Counted from the stretch's first letter, positions 52,856 to 62,079 are shown. The stretch is DNA of 64,000 bases from Caballeronia peredens (GCA_001544595.2 FCOH02000011.1:165858-229857); one strand, 5' to 3'. Notes: a model not told the origin generated them from the letters alone. Numbers and translations are program-made.

Positions 52856-53767
52856 TCACACGCCGGCCTCGACGACTTCGTCGAGGCCGGCCTTCGCCAA
52901 TATCCAGTCGCAAAAGCATTTCACTTTCTCGACATTGCGTTCGTTGACGCGATATGACAGAAAGTGAGTTTCCTTTGCTAGCGGCAGGAACACGCCCGCA
53001 CCCAGTTCGACCAGATCGCCGCGTGCAAGCTCGCGCTCGGCGAGCCGCGTCGTTTCCAGCGCGACACCCATGCCATCCACCGCCGCGGAAATCGCGAGCG
53101 CCGCACGGTCGAATGACGGCCGCGGCCCGCGCGGCATCTCCAGACTATTGAGCGCGAACCAGCCGGGCCAGGTCACGCGGCTCAGTTGCGAGTCGATGAG
53201 CGTCATCGCGCCGATTTGTTGATGAACCGGCACGTCGTCGCGCAGCAGGGACGGCGAACACATCGGGATGATCTTTTCCGCGCCTAGCGCGCGCGTGACG
53301 ACGCCCGGCCGTTCATGCGCGAATCCATACGACACCGCGACATCGACTTCGCGCGCGCGTGCGAGATCGGCGGGATCGGCGTCGGAGGAGAGGCGGATCG
53401 TCACGTTCGGGTGCATCTGCATGAATTCGGGCAGCCGCGGACCGAGCCATTTCGCGGCGAAGCTCGGCGCGCAGTGCACGGCGAGCACCTGCGCCTGCGG
53501 CTCCAGTGCCACTTCGGCGCATGCGGCTTCTATCACATCGAAGACACGCCCAAGACTCTCGTGCAGACGCCGGCCTTCCGACGTCGTCTCTACGCGCCGG
53601 TTACGCCGATGAAAGAGCGGCCTGCCGAAGTACTGCTCCAGTTCCTTCACCTGATGACTGATCGCCGATTGCGTCAGATGCAATTCGTTCGCGGCGAGCG
53701 TGAAGCTCTCGAGACGGGCAGCGGCTTCGAATGCGCGCAAGAGAACGAAGTTGGGAATACGCCTCAT
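52856..53767 (-). CDS. LysR-family transcriptional regulator (GcvA-like)
   Basis: 303 residues. The N-terminus RRIPNFVLLRAFEAAARLES and LTQSAISHQVKELEQYFG is typical of the GcvA-like branch of LysR regulators. The effector domain includes VLAVHCAPSFAAKWLGPRLP and VDVAVSYG. It diverges from a class II aldolase-like gene with 147 bases between starts, so it probably controls that catabolic gene and perhaps the MFS gene after it. Effector unknown. Confidence 0.9.
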   Translation of the reverse strand: MRRIPNFVLLRAFEAAARLESFTLAANELHLTQSAISHQVKELEQYFGRPLFHRRNRRVETTSEGRRLHESLGRVFDVIEAACAEVALEPQAQVLAVHCAPSFAAKWLGPRLPEFMQMHPNVTIRLSSDADPADLARAREVDVAVSYGFAHERPGVVTRALGAEKIIPMCSPSLLRDDVPVHQQIGAMTLIDSQLSRVTWPGWFALNSLEMPRGPRPSFDRAALAISAAVDGMGVALETTRLAERELARGDLVELGAGVFLPLAKETHFLSYRVNERNVEKVKCFCDWILAKAGLDEVVEAGV

Positions 53768-53914
53768 GGAATGTCCTCATGCATGAGCGGCTGTCATGGT
53801 TCGATGAACAGGCATCGTTTGTCTTTCGCCCGACGCGCGACGAACATGACAACGACCAGGACGCAACCGTATCCGTCCTTTTCGTTTTCCACGTTCAAGC
53901 AAAGGAGTTCGCGC

Positions 53915-54757
53915 ATGGCCGATGTAATCGAACAGAAACCCCCGTCGATCGTCAAGGAAGGCAAGGTATCGATCTATCAGCCCGAACAGGAAGGGTTGAT
54001 CTTTCCTGAGATGCCCGAGTTTGCGAGTGCAGCCGCGCATCGTCAGCATTTGAAGGAACGGCTCGTGGGCGCATGTCGCGCGTTCGCGCTGCAAGGTTTC
54101 GATTACGGTTTCGCCGGGCATCTGACCGTGCGCGATCCCGAAGATCCCGGCCTTTACTGGACCAACCCCATGGCCATTCATTTCGCGCAAGTGAAGGTGT
54201 CCAACCTGATCTGCGCGGATCACAAGGGCAATGTGGTTGAAGGCAAGCATGCGATCAATCGCGCGGGCTTCGTGCTGCATGCGGCCGTGCATGAACTGCA
54301 TCAGGACATCGTCGCGATGTGTCATGCGCATACCGTTCACGGGACCGCGTTTGCATCGCTCGGCAAGCCGCTTCAGCCGATCTCGCAGGATGCGGCCGCA
54401 TTCTTTGAAGACCACGTGGTCATCGGCGACGAGGCCGGAAAAGTCGCCGTGGAAGTGAAAGGCGGCAACAAGGTCGCTCACGCTTTCAAGGGCGTCAAGG
54501 CCGCGATCCATCAGAACCACGGGCTTCTCACGGCGAGCCGTCATAGCATCGATTCGGCCGCATTCTGGTTCATCGCACTGGAGCGTTGTTGCCAGCAACA
54601 ACTGATGATCGAAGCGACGGACGCGACGCCCAGGCTCGTGCCCGAGGACCGCGCACGCTATAGCCGCGAGCACGTGGGCAGCGATTACATCGGCTGGCTG
54701 CACTTTCAGACGATATGGAACGACCTGCTCGCGACTCAGCACGACATGTTCGACTGA
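53915..54757 (+). CDS. Class II aldolase/adducin-family enzyme
   Basis: 280 residues from ATG 53915 (AAGGAG 8 bases upstream). The domain (about 45-250) shows GFDYGFAGHLTVRDPEDP, the substrate-loop GHLTVR, CHAHTVHGTAFASLG with the zinc His pair, and HQNHGLLTASRHS with a further His. Members are sugar-phosphate aldolases, or decarboxylases/hydratases in aromatic breakdown. With an anion-type MFS transporter downstream and a Rieske oxygenase system nearby, a role in aromatic or hydroxy-acid catabolism is more likely than sugar metabolism. Confidence 0.88.
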   Translation: MADVIEQKPPSIVKEGKVSIYQPEQEGLIFPEMPEFASAAAHRQHLKERLVGACRAFALQGFDYGFAGHLTVRDPEDPGLYWTNPMAIHFAQVKVSNLICADHKGNVVEGKHAINRAGFVLHAAVHELHQDIVAMCHAHTVHGTAFASLGKPLQPISQDAAAFFEDHVVIGDEAGKVAVEVKGGNKVAHAFKGVKAAIHQNHGLLTASRHSIDSAAFWFIALERCCQQQLMIEATDATPRLVPEDRARYSREHVGSDYIGWLHFQTIWNDLLATQHDMFD

Positions 54758-54889
54758 CGCGCCGAACACGAGCGAGCAAGAGCAACCCTTTGATACCGGT
54801 GCTGCGTGAAAGCGGCCGACAAAGCCGCGAGAGTGCCGACAGGCGCGCTCGCTCGCCGCACCGCGCATGACATAACCAGGAGACAGAAC

Positions 54890-56203
54890 ATGAGTTCCCA
54901 CAGTCCGGTTGCGTATCTGGCGGGAGAAGAGTCGTCCACTTATGCGAAGGTGACATGGCGCCTGCTGCCGTTTCTCTTCGTGTGTTATCTCTGTGCTTAT
55001 CTCGATCGCATCAACGTGAGCTTCGCGAAGTTGCAGATGCTCAACGATCTGCATTTCAGCGAAGCCGTGTACGGCGCGGGTGCGGGCGTATTCTTCATCG
55101 GCTATCTGCTGTTCGAGGTGCCGAGCAATCTCATCCTCTTGCGGGTGGGGGCACGGCGCTGGATCGCGCGCATCATGGTGACATGGGGCCTCATTTCCGC
55201 CGCGATGATGTTCGTGACCACGCCCACGAGTTTCTACATCATGCGCTTCATGCTCGGCGTGGCCGAGGCGGGCTTCATTCCCGCAATCCTGCTGTACCTC
55301 ACCTACTGGTTTCCGGCTTCGCGCAGAAGCAAGGTCACCGCGCTCTTCATGACGGGCATTCCGATGTCCGGCGTAGTCGGCGGCCCGCTGTCGGGCTGGA
55401 TCATGACACACATGAGCGGTGCGCACGGCGTGGCCGGCTGGCAATGGCTTTTCTTGCTCGAGGGCGTTCCGACCGCGATATTCGGCGTCATCGCATTCTT
55501 CTATCTCGACGACAAAGTCGCCGACGCGAAATGGCTCACCGATTCGCAGAAGGCCATGCTCGAAGCCAATCTGCGCGACGAAAGGCCTTCGCACACGTTG
55601 CATTCGGTGCGAGACGGCTTGATGCATCCGAAGGTCTTGCTGTTGTCCGTGACGTACTTCTTCTTCACGATGGGTCTTTACGGCGTGAGCTTCTGGCTGC
55701 CGACGCTCGTGAAGGCAAGCGGCGTGACCGACACGCTCAACATCGGTCTGCTTTCCGCGATTCCATATGCCGCGGGCGCCATCGCGATGCTGGTCGTCGG
55801 ACATAGCTCCGACAAGCACGGCGAGCGCCGCTGGCATCTCGCGGGCGCCGGTCTGGTCGGCGCGCTCGGACTCTATCTGAGCGTGGTCTTTGCTCACTCG
55901 ACGCTCTTCGGCATGATCGGTCTCACACTCGCGACGATGGGCGTGGTCACGACGATCTCCCAGTTCTGGGTCTTGCCGCCTGCCATTCTCAGCGGCGCCG
56001 CGGCGGCCGCGGGCCTCGCGCTTGCCAACTCGGTCGGCAGCATTTCGGGCGTCGTGAGTCCGTGGCTCATCGGCGTGATTCAGACGCACGCGGGATCGAC
56101 CGGAAATGGTGTGCTGGGTCTGGCGGTCAGTTGCGTGATCGGCAGCCTGCTCGTGTTCACCGTGCCTGCCAGGCTCGTAAACAGCGCGCGTCGCAAGGAC
56201 TGA
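54890..56203 (+). CDS. MFS transporter of the anion:cation symporter type
   Basis: 437 residues with twelve membrane helices. FLFVCYLCAYLDRINVSFAK and GYLLFEVPSNLILLRVGARR are hallmarks of the ACS (phthalate/glucarate/tartrate) branch, and WFPASRRSKVTALFMTGIPM lies in the middle. It imports an organic acid with protons. RBS CAGGAG precedes the ATG. It follows the aldolase-like gene by 132 bases on the same strand and precedes the convergent gntR gene, so it belongs to the catabolic island. The substrate is not determined. Confidence 0.9.
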   Translation: MSSHSPVAYLAGEESSTYAKVTWRLLPFLFVCYLCAYLDRINVSFAKLQMLNDLHFSEAVYGAGAGVFFIGYLLFEVPSNLILLRVGARRWIARIMVTWGLISAAMMFVTTPTSFYIMRFMLGVAEAGFIPAILLYLTYWFPASRRSKVTALFMTGIPMSGVVGGPLSGWIMTHMSGAHGVAGWQWLFLLEGVPTAIFGVIAFFYLDDKVADAKWLTDSQKAMLEANLRDERPSHTLHSVRDGLMHPKVLLLSVTYFFFTMGLYGVSFWLPTLVKASGVTDTLNIGLLSAIPYAAGAIAMLVVGHSSDKHGERRWHLAGAGLVGALGLYLSVVFAHSTLFGMIGLTLATMGVVTTISQFWVLPPAILSGAAAAAGLALANSVGSISGVVSPWLIGVIQTHAGSTGNGVLGLAVSCVIGSLLVFTVPARLVNSARRKD

Positions 56204-56304
56204 CGCTCGTGCATCATGATGAGCGGCCCCGTGAAAGCGGGGCCTTGCTTGAGCATGTTCGGGTGGATATTCGCGGGGCTGATGAGCGCGCGCCGTGCAA
56301 GTTA

Positions 56305-56997
56305 TCACGTGGCTTCCGCTTGTCGTTCTCGCTGTTCGTTCAGCACGAGACCCAGGCGTTCGACGAGATTCTTGCGGGCATTCGCCGTGTGCAGGTCCGT
56401 GAGTTCGGCAGCGCGCTGTCCGTCTCCTTCGGCGATGGCCGCGGCGATCGCGGCGTGCTCGTCCCAGATCGACTTGCGCTGTCCCGATGCCTGCAACACT
56501 GCACCCATCACGCGGCGCAGATGAACCCAATGCATTTGCGCGGTCTCCGCGATCAAAGGATTGCCCGATGCCGCATAGATCGCGCCGTGGAAGGCCATGT
56601 CGGCATCGATCATCGCCTTGACGTCGTCGCTCTTCGATGCACGCCGGCCATTCGCAATGATCGACTTGTCGAGCTTTGCGCCGCGTTCGGCGGCAAGACG
56701 CGCGGCAAGCGAATCGAGCGCGCCGCGAATTTCGTAGAGGTGACTGATCCACGCGGGATCCAGCGGTGTGACGAGCAGGCCGCGTCCGGGCGCATCGATC
56801 ACGAGACCGTCCTTCTTGAGCAGACGCAGCGCCTGCAAAACAGGCGAGCGCGATACGGCCAGTTGCTCGGCGATCTCTTCCTGCGTAATGCGGGTTCCGG
56901 GCGCGAGCGTGCCGGAACTGATGGCGTCGAGCAACACCTTATAGACCTCGTCCACGTAATCCGTGCGGGCCTGAAGCTTGAGAAGTTTGGCGGGCAT
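56305..56997 (-). CDS. GntR/FadR-family transcriptional regulator
   Basis: 230 residues from ATG 56997; an in-frame ATG at 57063 would extend across an operator-like site. The winged helix is YKVLLDAISSGTLAPGTRIT and LAVSRSPVLQALRLLKKDGL. The FCD-type effector domain has LYEIRGALDSLAARLA, DADMAFHGAIYAASGNPLI and a late His in TDLHTAN, which may bind a metal-carboxylate ligand. It diverges from the Rieske oxygenase gene. Near-identical sequences in front of both genes are its probable operators, implying autoregulation. Confidence 0.92.
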   Translation of the reverse strand: MPAKLLKLQARTDYVDEVYKVLLDAISSGTLAPGTRITQEEIAEQLAVSRSPVLQALRLLKKDGLVIDAPGRGLLVTPLDPAWISHLYEIRGALDSLAARLAAERGAKLDKSIIANGRRASKSDDVKAMIDADMAFHGAIYAASGNPLIAETAQMHWVHLRRVMGAVLQASGQRKSIWDEHAAIAAAIAEGDGQRAAELTDLHTANARKNLVERLGLVLNEQRERQAEAT

Positions 56998-57013
56998 GAT
57001 GTCAACCAGATTG

Positions 57014-57033
57014 TCTGGATACAGAATACGGCA
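57014..57033. promoter_or_regulatory. Operator-like site before gntR
   Basis: TCTGGATACAGAATACGG (57014-57031) matches 16 of 18 bases of the site at 57136-57153. It lies about 17 bases upstream of the gntR start codon, so binding there could repress gntR. Confidence 0.6.
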
Positions 57034-57134
57034 AGGGTACAGCGCGGCGCGGTTACGCGTCAACGCATGCCGAGCGCCATGCCAGATCGAACTCGCGTTT
57101 ACCCATAGAGACAGCGTCGTCCTTCGCTACTAAT

Positions 57135-57153
57135 CTCTGTATACAGAGTACGG
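57135..57153. promoter_or_regulatory. Palindromic operator-like site before the Rieske oxygenase gene
   Basis: CTCTGTATACAGAG (57135-57148) is a perfect 14-base palindrome, continued by TACGG as in the gntR-side copy. It is the likely binding site of the adjacent GntR-type regulator, about 85 bases before the oxygenase start. Confidence 0.65.
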
Positions 57154-57183
57154 AGTTCAGAAATCGGAAATCGGAACTCCGTA
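57149..57183. promoter_or_regulatory. Second inverted repeat in oxygenase promoter region
   Basis: TACGGAGTTC (57149-57158) and GAACTCCGTA (57174-57183) form a perfect 10-base inverted repeat around a 15-base spacer holding AAATCGG twice. It overlaps the end of the palindrome before it. It may be a separate operator or an mRNA hairpin. Confidence 0.55.
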
Positions 57184-57232
57184 TGGTTCTAAGGCGGCAA
57201 TTCACTCCAACCCACAGACAACAGGATTTCTC

Positions 57233-58777
57233 ATGACGATCAAGTCGGACAAGCTGGAAGGGCAGAAGAGCAGCGGCGGCTCGGGCGCGACAGTCAAGAA
57301 GCTGGTGCCTTTCGGCGGCTACTATGTGAACAAGGTGCCCGGACATGATCCGGAACTGACGGAAACAGGGCCGGGCACGCCGATGGGCGAGTACATGCGC
57401 GCGTTCTGGCATCCGATCTGCATGTCGATCGAACTGACGGATACGCCGCGCTTTCTCAAGATCCTCAATGAAGAACTGGTGGCGTTCCGCGACGGCAGCG
57501 GCCGCATCGGCGTGCTGCATGCACACTGCGCGCATCGCGGCGCATCGCTCGAATACGGCGCGATTCAGGAGCGCGGCATCATGTGCTGCTATCACGGCAT
57601 GGTGTTCGATGTGGATGGCGCATGTCTGCATGTGCCCTTTCCGCAGGGTGAAGAGAAGGAGGCGGAAAAGTACGCATGTTCCATTCGACAGGGCGCGTAC
57701 AAGGCAGTCGAACGTCATGGCCTCGTGTTCGCCTACATGGGGCCGCCTGAAAACGAGCCGCCGTTTCCGGAGTGGGAAGGCGACTACACGGTGCTGCCGG
57801 GCGACGAGCTCGTTGCGTACAGCAACTTCCAGCACTGCAACTGGCTGCAGGTACAGGACAACGCCGCCGACAACTTTCATCCGACGGCTTTGCACGCAGC
57901 GAGGAATGTCGTGAAGGGTCAGTTCCAGGGTACGACTTTCGACGAAGTCGGCGCTGCCTCGATGGAAGTCGCGCCCGACATGCACTTCCAGCCGGTTCAG
58001 CAAGGCCGCAGTCTCGCCTGCGCGGGCGCGCGCCGCGTAAATAAGGATCGCTTGTTTGTGCGCGTGCAGCATCAGGTGCTGCCGAATCTGAGCCTGCATG
58101 CGTACACGTCGGAAGACGGTTCGAAGAAGAAGCTCTTCAGCCGCTTTCATATCATTCGCTGGACCGTGCCCGTCGATGATCAGAACAGCAAGATGATTGG
58201 CTGGCGCGTGATGGGCCCGGGCATCGATACGCGCGGCGTCGGCAAGAGGGAACTGGTGGGCTACGAGTCGATCGACTTTCTCGATGGACAGGTCGCGATG
58301 CGTCGTCCCGAGCGCTTCGGCGACTACACGATCGAGGACATCGTGCCGATTCCGCCGGATCATCGTCAGCGCGCGAATTACAAGCAGGCGCAGTACGCGC
58401 CGGGCGACTACGAAGCGATCATCAGCCAGCGGCCGATTGCCGTCCATGCGCTGGAGAATCCGACCAAGTTCGATGCCGGTCTCTTCATGTTCCGCAAGAT
58501 GCTGCGCGATGCAGTGCGCGGCACGAATCCCGCGGCATCCGCGCAGAATTTTGCGGAGTGGTTTCGCGAGAACGCGGGGGCGCCGAACAGCTTCTGTTCG
58601 GGCAACGTGTTCGAGATTCCGGAAGGTGCGACCGTCGATGAGGAAGTCGTGCGGCGCCGCAAGGTGACGAAGCAGATCGTCGCGATTCTCGCGGAAAGCG
58701 AAAAGTTTAAAGGCGAGGCTCGCGCCACGTTCGTGCGCGAGCGTTTCGAGGATCTCGAGCAATCGATGAAGGATTGA
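57233..58777 (+). CDS. Rieske non-heme iron oxygenase, large subunit
   Basis: 514 residues, longer than common phthalate-type oxygenases (about 350-450). The Rieske ligands are Cys99-x-His101 in HAHCAHRGASL and Cys118-x2-His121 in MCCYHGMVFD. The mononuclear iron site has DNAADNFHPTALH with His216 and His221. The extra length is at the C-terminus (from about 400), rich in charged residues. It hydroxylates or demethylates an aromatic acid with electrons from the reductase encoded 67 bases downstream. The phthalate/vanillate-type family is clear; the substrate is not. Promoter region carries two palindromes. Confidence 0.92.
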   Translation: MTIKSDKLEGQKSSGGSGATVKKLVPFGGYYVNKVPGHDPELTETGPGTPMGEYMRAFWHPICMSIELTDTPRFLKILNEELVAFRDGSGRIGVLHAHCAHRGASLEYGAIQERGIMCCYHGMVFDVDGACLHVPFPQGEEKEAEKYACSIRQGAYKAVERHGLVFAYMGPPENEPPFPEWEGDYTVLPGDELVAYSNFQHCNWLQVQDNAADNFHPTALHAARNVVKGQFQGTTFDEVGAASMEVAPDMHFQPVQQGRSLACAGARRVNKDRLFVRVQHQVLPNLSLHAYTSEDGSKKKLFSRFHIIRWTVPVDDQNSKMIGWRVMGPGIDTRGVGKRELVGYESIDFLDGQVAMRRPERFGDYTIEDIVPIPPDHRQRANYKQAQYAPGDYEAIISQRPIAVHALENPTKFDAGLFMFRKMLRDAVRGTNPAASAQNFAEWFRENAGAPNSFCSGNVFEIPEGATVDEEVVRRRKVTKQIVAILAESEKFKGEARATFVRERFEDLEQSMKD

Positions 58778-58844
58778 GGCGGGCAGCGCGAGGGCGCATC
58801 GTGCGCTCTCGCGATGTCGAATCTTTCATCGAGGAAAGGCCACC

Positions 58845-59843
58845 ATGTCAACGCAACCCATTTCAACTCAGGCCGGTCACGAGACGCTCGATCTGCTGGT
58901 GCGGCAGGTCCGTTTCGAAGGGCGCGGCATCAATTCATACGAACTCGTCGATCCTGACGGCGCAGCTTTACCTGCATTCACGGCAGGCGCGCATATCGAC
59001 ATTCATCTCGCCGGCGGCGTCGTGCGGCAGTATTCGATCAGCAATGCGCCGCGCGAGCGCCATCGCTATGTGATCGCGGTGCTGCGCGACGAGCGCGGAC
59101 GCGGTGGATCGAAGGCGTTGCACGAGCAATTGCGCGTGCAGGACGTCGTGCGTGTGAGCCGGCCGCGCAACAATTTCGGCCTCGTAGACGGCGCGCGCCG
59201 CGTGCTTTTGATCGCGGGCGGAATCGGTGTGACGCCTTTGAAAGCGATGGCACATGAGCTCGACGATGCCGGCATAGACTACGAAATGCACTATTGCGCG
59301 AGGGATGCAAGCTGCGCTGCATTCGCGAACGAGTTCGAGTCGATGCTCGCCAGCGGACGTCTGCATTTTCATTTCGACGGCGGCGATCCGGCCGCGGGAC
59401 TTGATCTTCGCGGCCTGCTGAACGAGCCGCGAGCCGGCGATCATGTCTATTACTGCGGTCCGGGCGGCTTCATGAAGGCATGCGCCGATGCAGCGCAGCA
59501 TTGGCCCTCGGGCACGGTGCATTTCGAGCACTTCAAAGCGCCCGAGCGCAGTCCCGGCGAGCAGGCGGCCAACGATGCACTCGACAGCTTTACGGTCCGC
59601 ATCGCAAGCACAGGGCAGGAGATCGAAGTCGCTCAAGAGCAGAGCATCGCGGATGCGCTTGCGCAAGCCGGTGTCGAGATGGAGACATCGTGTTGTGCGG
59701 GTCTGTGCGGCACATGCAAAGTGCGGTATCTCGAAGGCGAGGTCGAGCACAACGACTACATTCTGAATGACGAGGAGAAGACCGAGTATCTGACGGCATG
59801 TGTCTCGCGCGCTGCGAGCAAGGTACTCGTGCTTGATCTGTGA
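58845..59843 (+). CDS. Phthalate/vanillate-type oxygenase reductase (FMN, 2Fe-2S)
   Basis: 332 residues. An N-terminal flavin domain (FTAGAHIDIHLAGGVVRQYS), an NAD-binding domain (VLLIAGGIGVTPLKAMAHEL, YYCGPGGFMKAC) and a C-terminal plant-type ferredoxin (SCCAGLCGTCKVRYLEG plus Cys in LTACVSRA) occur in the order of class IA reductases such as VanB and OphA1. It passes electrons from NADH to the Rieske oxygenase encoded just upstream. RBS AGGAAAG precedes the ATG. Alternative annotations as ferredoxin-only proteins can be excluded. Confidence 0.95.
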   Translation: MSTQPISTQAGHETLDLLVRQVRFEGRGINSYELVDPDGAALPAFTAGAHIDIHLAGGVVRQYSISNAPRERHRYVIAVLRDERGRGGSKALHEQLRVQDVVRVSRPRNNFGLVDGARRVLLIAGGIGVTPLKAMAHELDDAGIDYEMHYCARDASCAAFANEFESMLASGRLHFHFDGGDPAAGLDLRGLLNEPRAGDHVYYCGPGGFMKACADAAQHWPSGTVHFEHFKAPERSPGEQAANDALDSFTVRIASTGQEIEVAQEQSIADALAQAGVEMETSCCAGLCGTCKVRYLEGEVEHNDYILNDEEKTEYLTACVSRAASKVLVLDL

Positions 59844-60019
59844 TCGCGCTATTACGTTGATGCGCGAATTGAAATGTATTCGAAAGATAAACGACAGCGC
59901 CCGATATCTTATCCGCAGATGAATGAGCGGTGACAAACATAAGCCTTGCGATAAGCGCCAATTGATAGTTTCTTTAGGCTATTTGCTTCGGCGGGTCTCG
60001 CTACACAGGGCACGCTTAA

Positions 60020-60132
60020 TATAATTCGCTCCATACCTCGCGAACCCGCCGTGAGGCTGTCGAGCGGCTCGTAAGACAAGGCGTTCCAAGTTGCCCGTCC
60101 TCCAGGCCCCGACATCGCGCGGGGCTTTTTTG
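60020..60132 (+). ncRNA. Candidate small RNA or attenuated leader
   Basis: A consensus -10 TATAAT at 60020-60025 (no good -35) and an intrinsic terminator at 60107-60132 could delimit a transcript of roughly 100 bases without an open frame. It lies upstream of the alpha/beta-hydrolase gene (start 60274), so it may be a leader that ends early. I match no known RNA family. Confidence 0.35.
60107..60132 (+). terminator. Intrinsic terminator
   Basis: GCCCCG (60107-60112) and CGGGGC (60121-60126) pair around ACATCGCG, followed by six T residues. It could serve the candidate small RNA or readthrough from the reductase gene. Confidence 0.75.
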
Positions 60133-60273
60133 CGTTCGGGAACGTCGGTTGCGTGCGCGCTTCACCGCTTTTTCGCGTGACCGGACGTTGACGGCCAGTC
60201 ATGGCAAGGCGAGACTTGCGGCAGAGACATGTTGTCGCCGATTGCGCGCCACCAGAGACGAGGAAAAGATCTA

Positions 60274-62079
60274 ATGAGACCGGTTGTCTTCGGGAATCGC
60301 TTCGGATGGCTGCATGCAGGGAGCGGCACGCGCGGCGTGGTGCTCTGCAATACATACGGCCACGAATACGTATGGACATACAGCGGCATGCGTCATCTCG
60401 CCGATGCTTTGTCCGCGCGCGGCATCTGGGTGCTGCGCTTTGACTATCACGGCACGGGCGACTCGGCGGGCGCCGACGGCGCGCCCGATCAATTCGCTTC
60501 GTCGGTCGACGACGTCGAAGCGGCTATCGACTGGTTCAGAGAAACGACCGGCGTCGCGCATCTCACGCTATGCGGCTTTAGAGTCGGCGCGGCGTTCGCG
60601 CTCGCCGCCGCGCTGCGCAAGCCTGTCGACGACCTCGTGTTGCTCGCGCCGGTCACGAGCGGCCGCGTTTATATGCGCGAGTTGAGCATCGTGCGCAAGA
60701 CCTGGCTCGATCAGCTTGCGCCTCCATTGCGTGAGATGCAGCAGGACGATGCACCGCTCAATGTCCTCGGCCAGCTTTATCACGACGAATTCAAGCGTTC
60801 GCTCGAGCAAATCGATCTCGTGTCGAGCGTAAAGAATGCGGCCGCGGTGCCGGCACGGCGCGCCTTGATCATGAATGCGCGAGTGGGCGGCAAGGATCCA
60901 TTGCTCGATGCTTTGGCAGAACGTGGCGTCGAAGCGGAAGCGCGTCCATTCGAAGACCTGATCGGCTTCGTCCAGGAAACCGCGTTCAACGCATTGCCGC
61001 GCGCAGCATTCGCTGAAGCGGTGCAATGGATTGCCGGCAGCGCATCACGAGAAGTACCGGCCAACACTTCGATTGAGCCGGAAAGCTGGCCCGAGCTCAC
61101 GATCGAAACGCCGGAAGCGATCGAGCGTCCCGTTTCCATGGGCGACGATGGTCTCTTCGGCATCATGTGCGAGCCGCGCACGGGCTCCGCGCGGGGCTCG
61201 GTGTTTCTCATCGCCAATACCTCGGCGAGTTCGCGCGTCGGCGACAGCAGGCTCTCTGTACGCATCGCGCGCGAGCTTGCGCGAAGCGGCGTCGCGTCGC
61301 TGCGTTTCGACGCACGCGGTCGCGGCGACAGCCCGGCGGCGCCCGGTATCGTGCAATCGGACACGGCGTTCGGCCGTATCTATAACTCTGTCGCGACCGA
61401 CGACACGGCGTGCGCCGCTCGCTGGCTGGCACGGCAGGGATACAAGTCGATCTTCTCGCTAGGCGTATGTTCCGGTGCCTATCACGCGCTGAAGGCTGCG
61501 CTGATCGAAGACTCGATCACGGGCGTCGTCACGGTGAATCTGCCGACATTCAAGAAGCCTGTGGATGTCGCGCCTGACGCGCTACGCCAGTCGACCCGCA
61601 ATTCCATGGCGGGTTATGCATTTTCGGTGCTCGATCCGCAGAAGTGGAAGGCCATCTTTCGCGGCGAAAAGGATCTGACGCGCGTATTGCGCTTCGTCCT
61701 GAGCTATCTGGTGACGCGGGTGCGTTCGCGCATCGTCGATGTACTGCGTCTCGATCGCCTGAGTCAGACGCCACCCGAACTCGCGACCGAACCGGGGCCG
61801 ATCATTCGCGCTCTCGACGCGCGGCACGTGAAGACCGTGCTCGTCTATGGCGCCTACGATGCAGGCAGAGATCTGATCAACGCGCATTTCGGCAAGGGCG
61901 GCGCACGACTGTCGCGCTTTCCGTCCGTGCGAATGGCGATCTTTCCCGACGCCGATCATTCGCTCTTCATGTCGGCGGGGTCGGCGCAAGTAATCGCGCT
62001 TTGCGATAACGTCGCCAAAGAGATGAGGGCGACTGTTTCGGACCCGATGTTTCCCGGCAGAGAGTCAGTAGTGCTCTAA
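60274..62079 (+). CDS. Duplicated alpha/beta-hydrolase-like protein
   Basis: 601 residues, about twice the size of a single hydrolase. Two related halves are visible. Half 1 (about 1-255) has GIWVLRFDYHGTGDSAG and the elbow GFRVGA, in which Arg103 replaces the nucleophile. Half 2 (about 285-590) has GVASLRFDARGRGDSP and elbow GVCSGA with Cys398 as nucleophile, and DADHSLFMSAGSAQ near the end supplies a His. Half 1 is probably inactive. Half 2 could be a Cys hydrolase like dienelactone hydrolase, or like the exosortase-associated hydrolases. GAGGAAAAG precedes ATG 60274. The gene stands alone before ohr. Confidence 0.8.
   Translation: MRPVVFGNRFGWLHAGSGTRGVVLCNTYGHEYVWTYSGMRHLADALSARGIWVLRFDYHGTGDSAGADGAPDQFASSVDDVEAAIDWFRETTGVAHLTLCGFRVGAAFALAAALRKPVDDLVLLAPVTSGRVYMRELSIVRKTWLDQLAPPLREMQQDDAPLNVLGQLYHDEFKRSLEQIDLVSSVKNAAAVPARRALIMNARVGGKDPLLDALAERGVEAEARPFEDLIGFVQETAFNALPRAAFAEAVQWIAGSASREVPANTSIEPESWPELTIETPEAIERPVSMGDDGLFGIMCEPRTGSARGSVFLIANTSASSRVGDSRLSVRIARELARSGVASLRFDARGRGDSPAAPGIVQSDTAFGRIYNSVATDDTACAARWLARQGYKSIFSLGVCSGAYHALKAALIEDSITGVVTVNLPTFKKPVDVAPDALRQSTRNSMAGYAFSVLDPQKWKAIFRGEKDLTRVLRFVLSYLVTRVRSRIVDVLRLDRLSQTPPELATEPGPIIRALDARHVKTVLVYGAYDAGRDLINAHFGKGGARLSRFPSVRMAIFPDADHSLFMSAGSAQVIALCDNVAKEMRATVSDPMFPGRESVVL

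Noticed and set aside
53777..56752. 991-codon minus-strand open frame across the aldolase and MFS genes
   Set aside because: It runs antisense to two clear genes and parts of others, and has no recognisable motif; not a gene.
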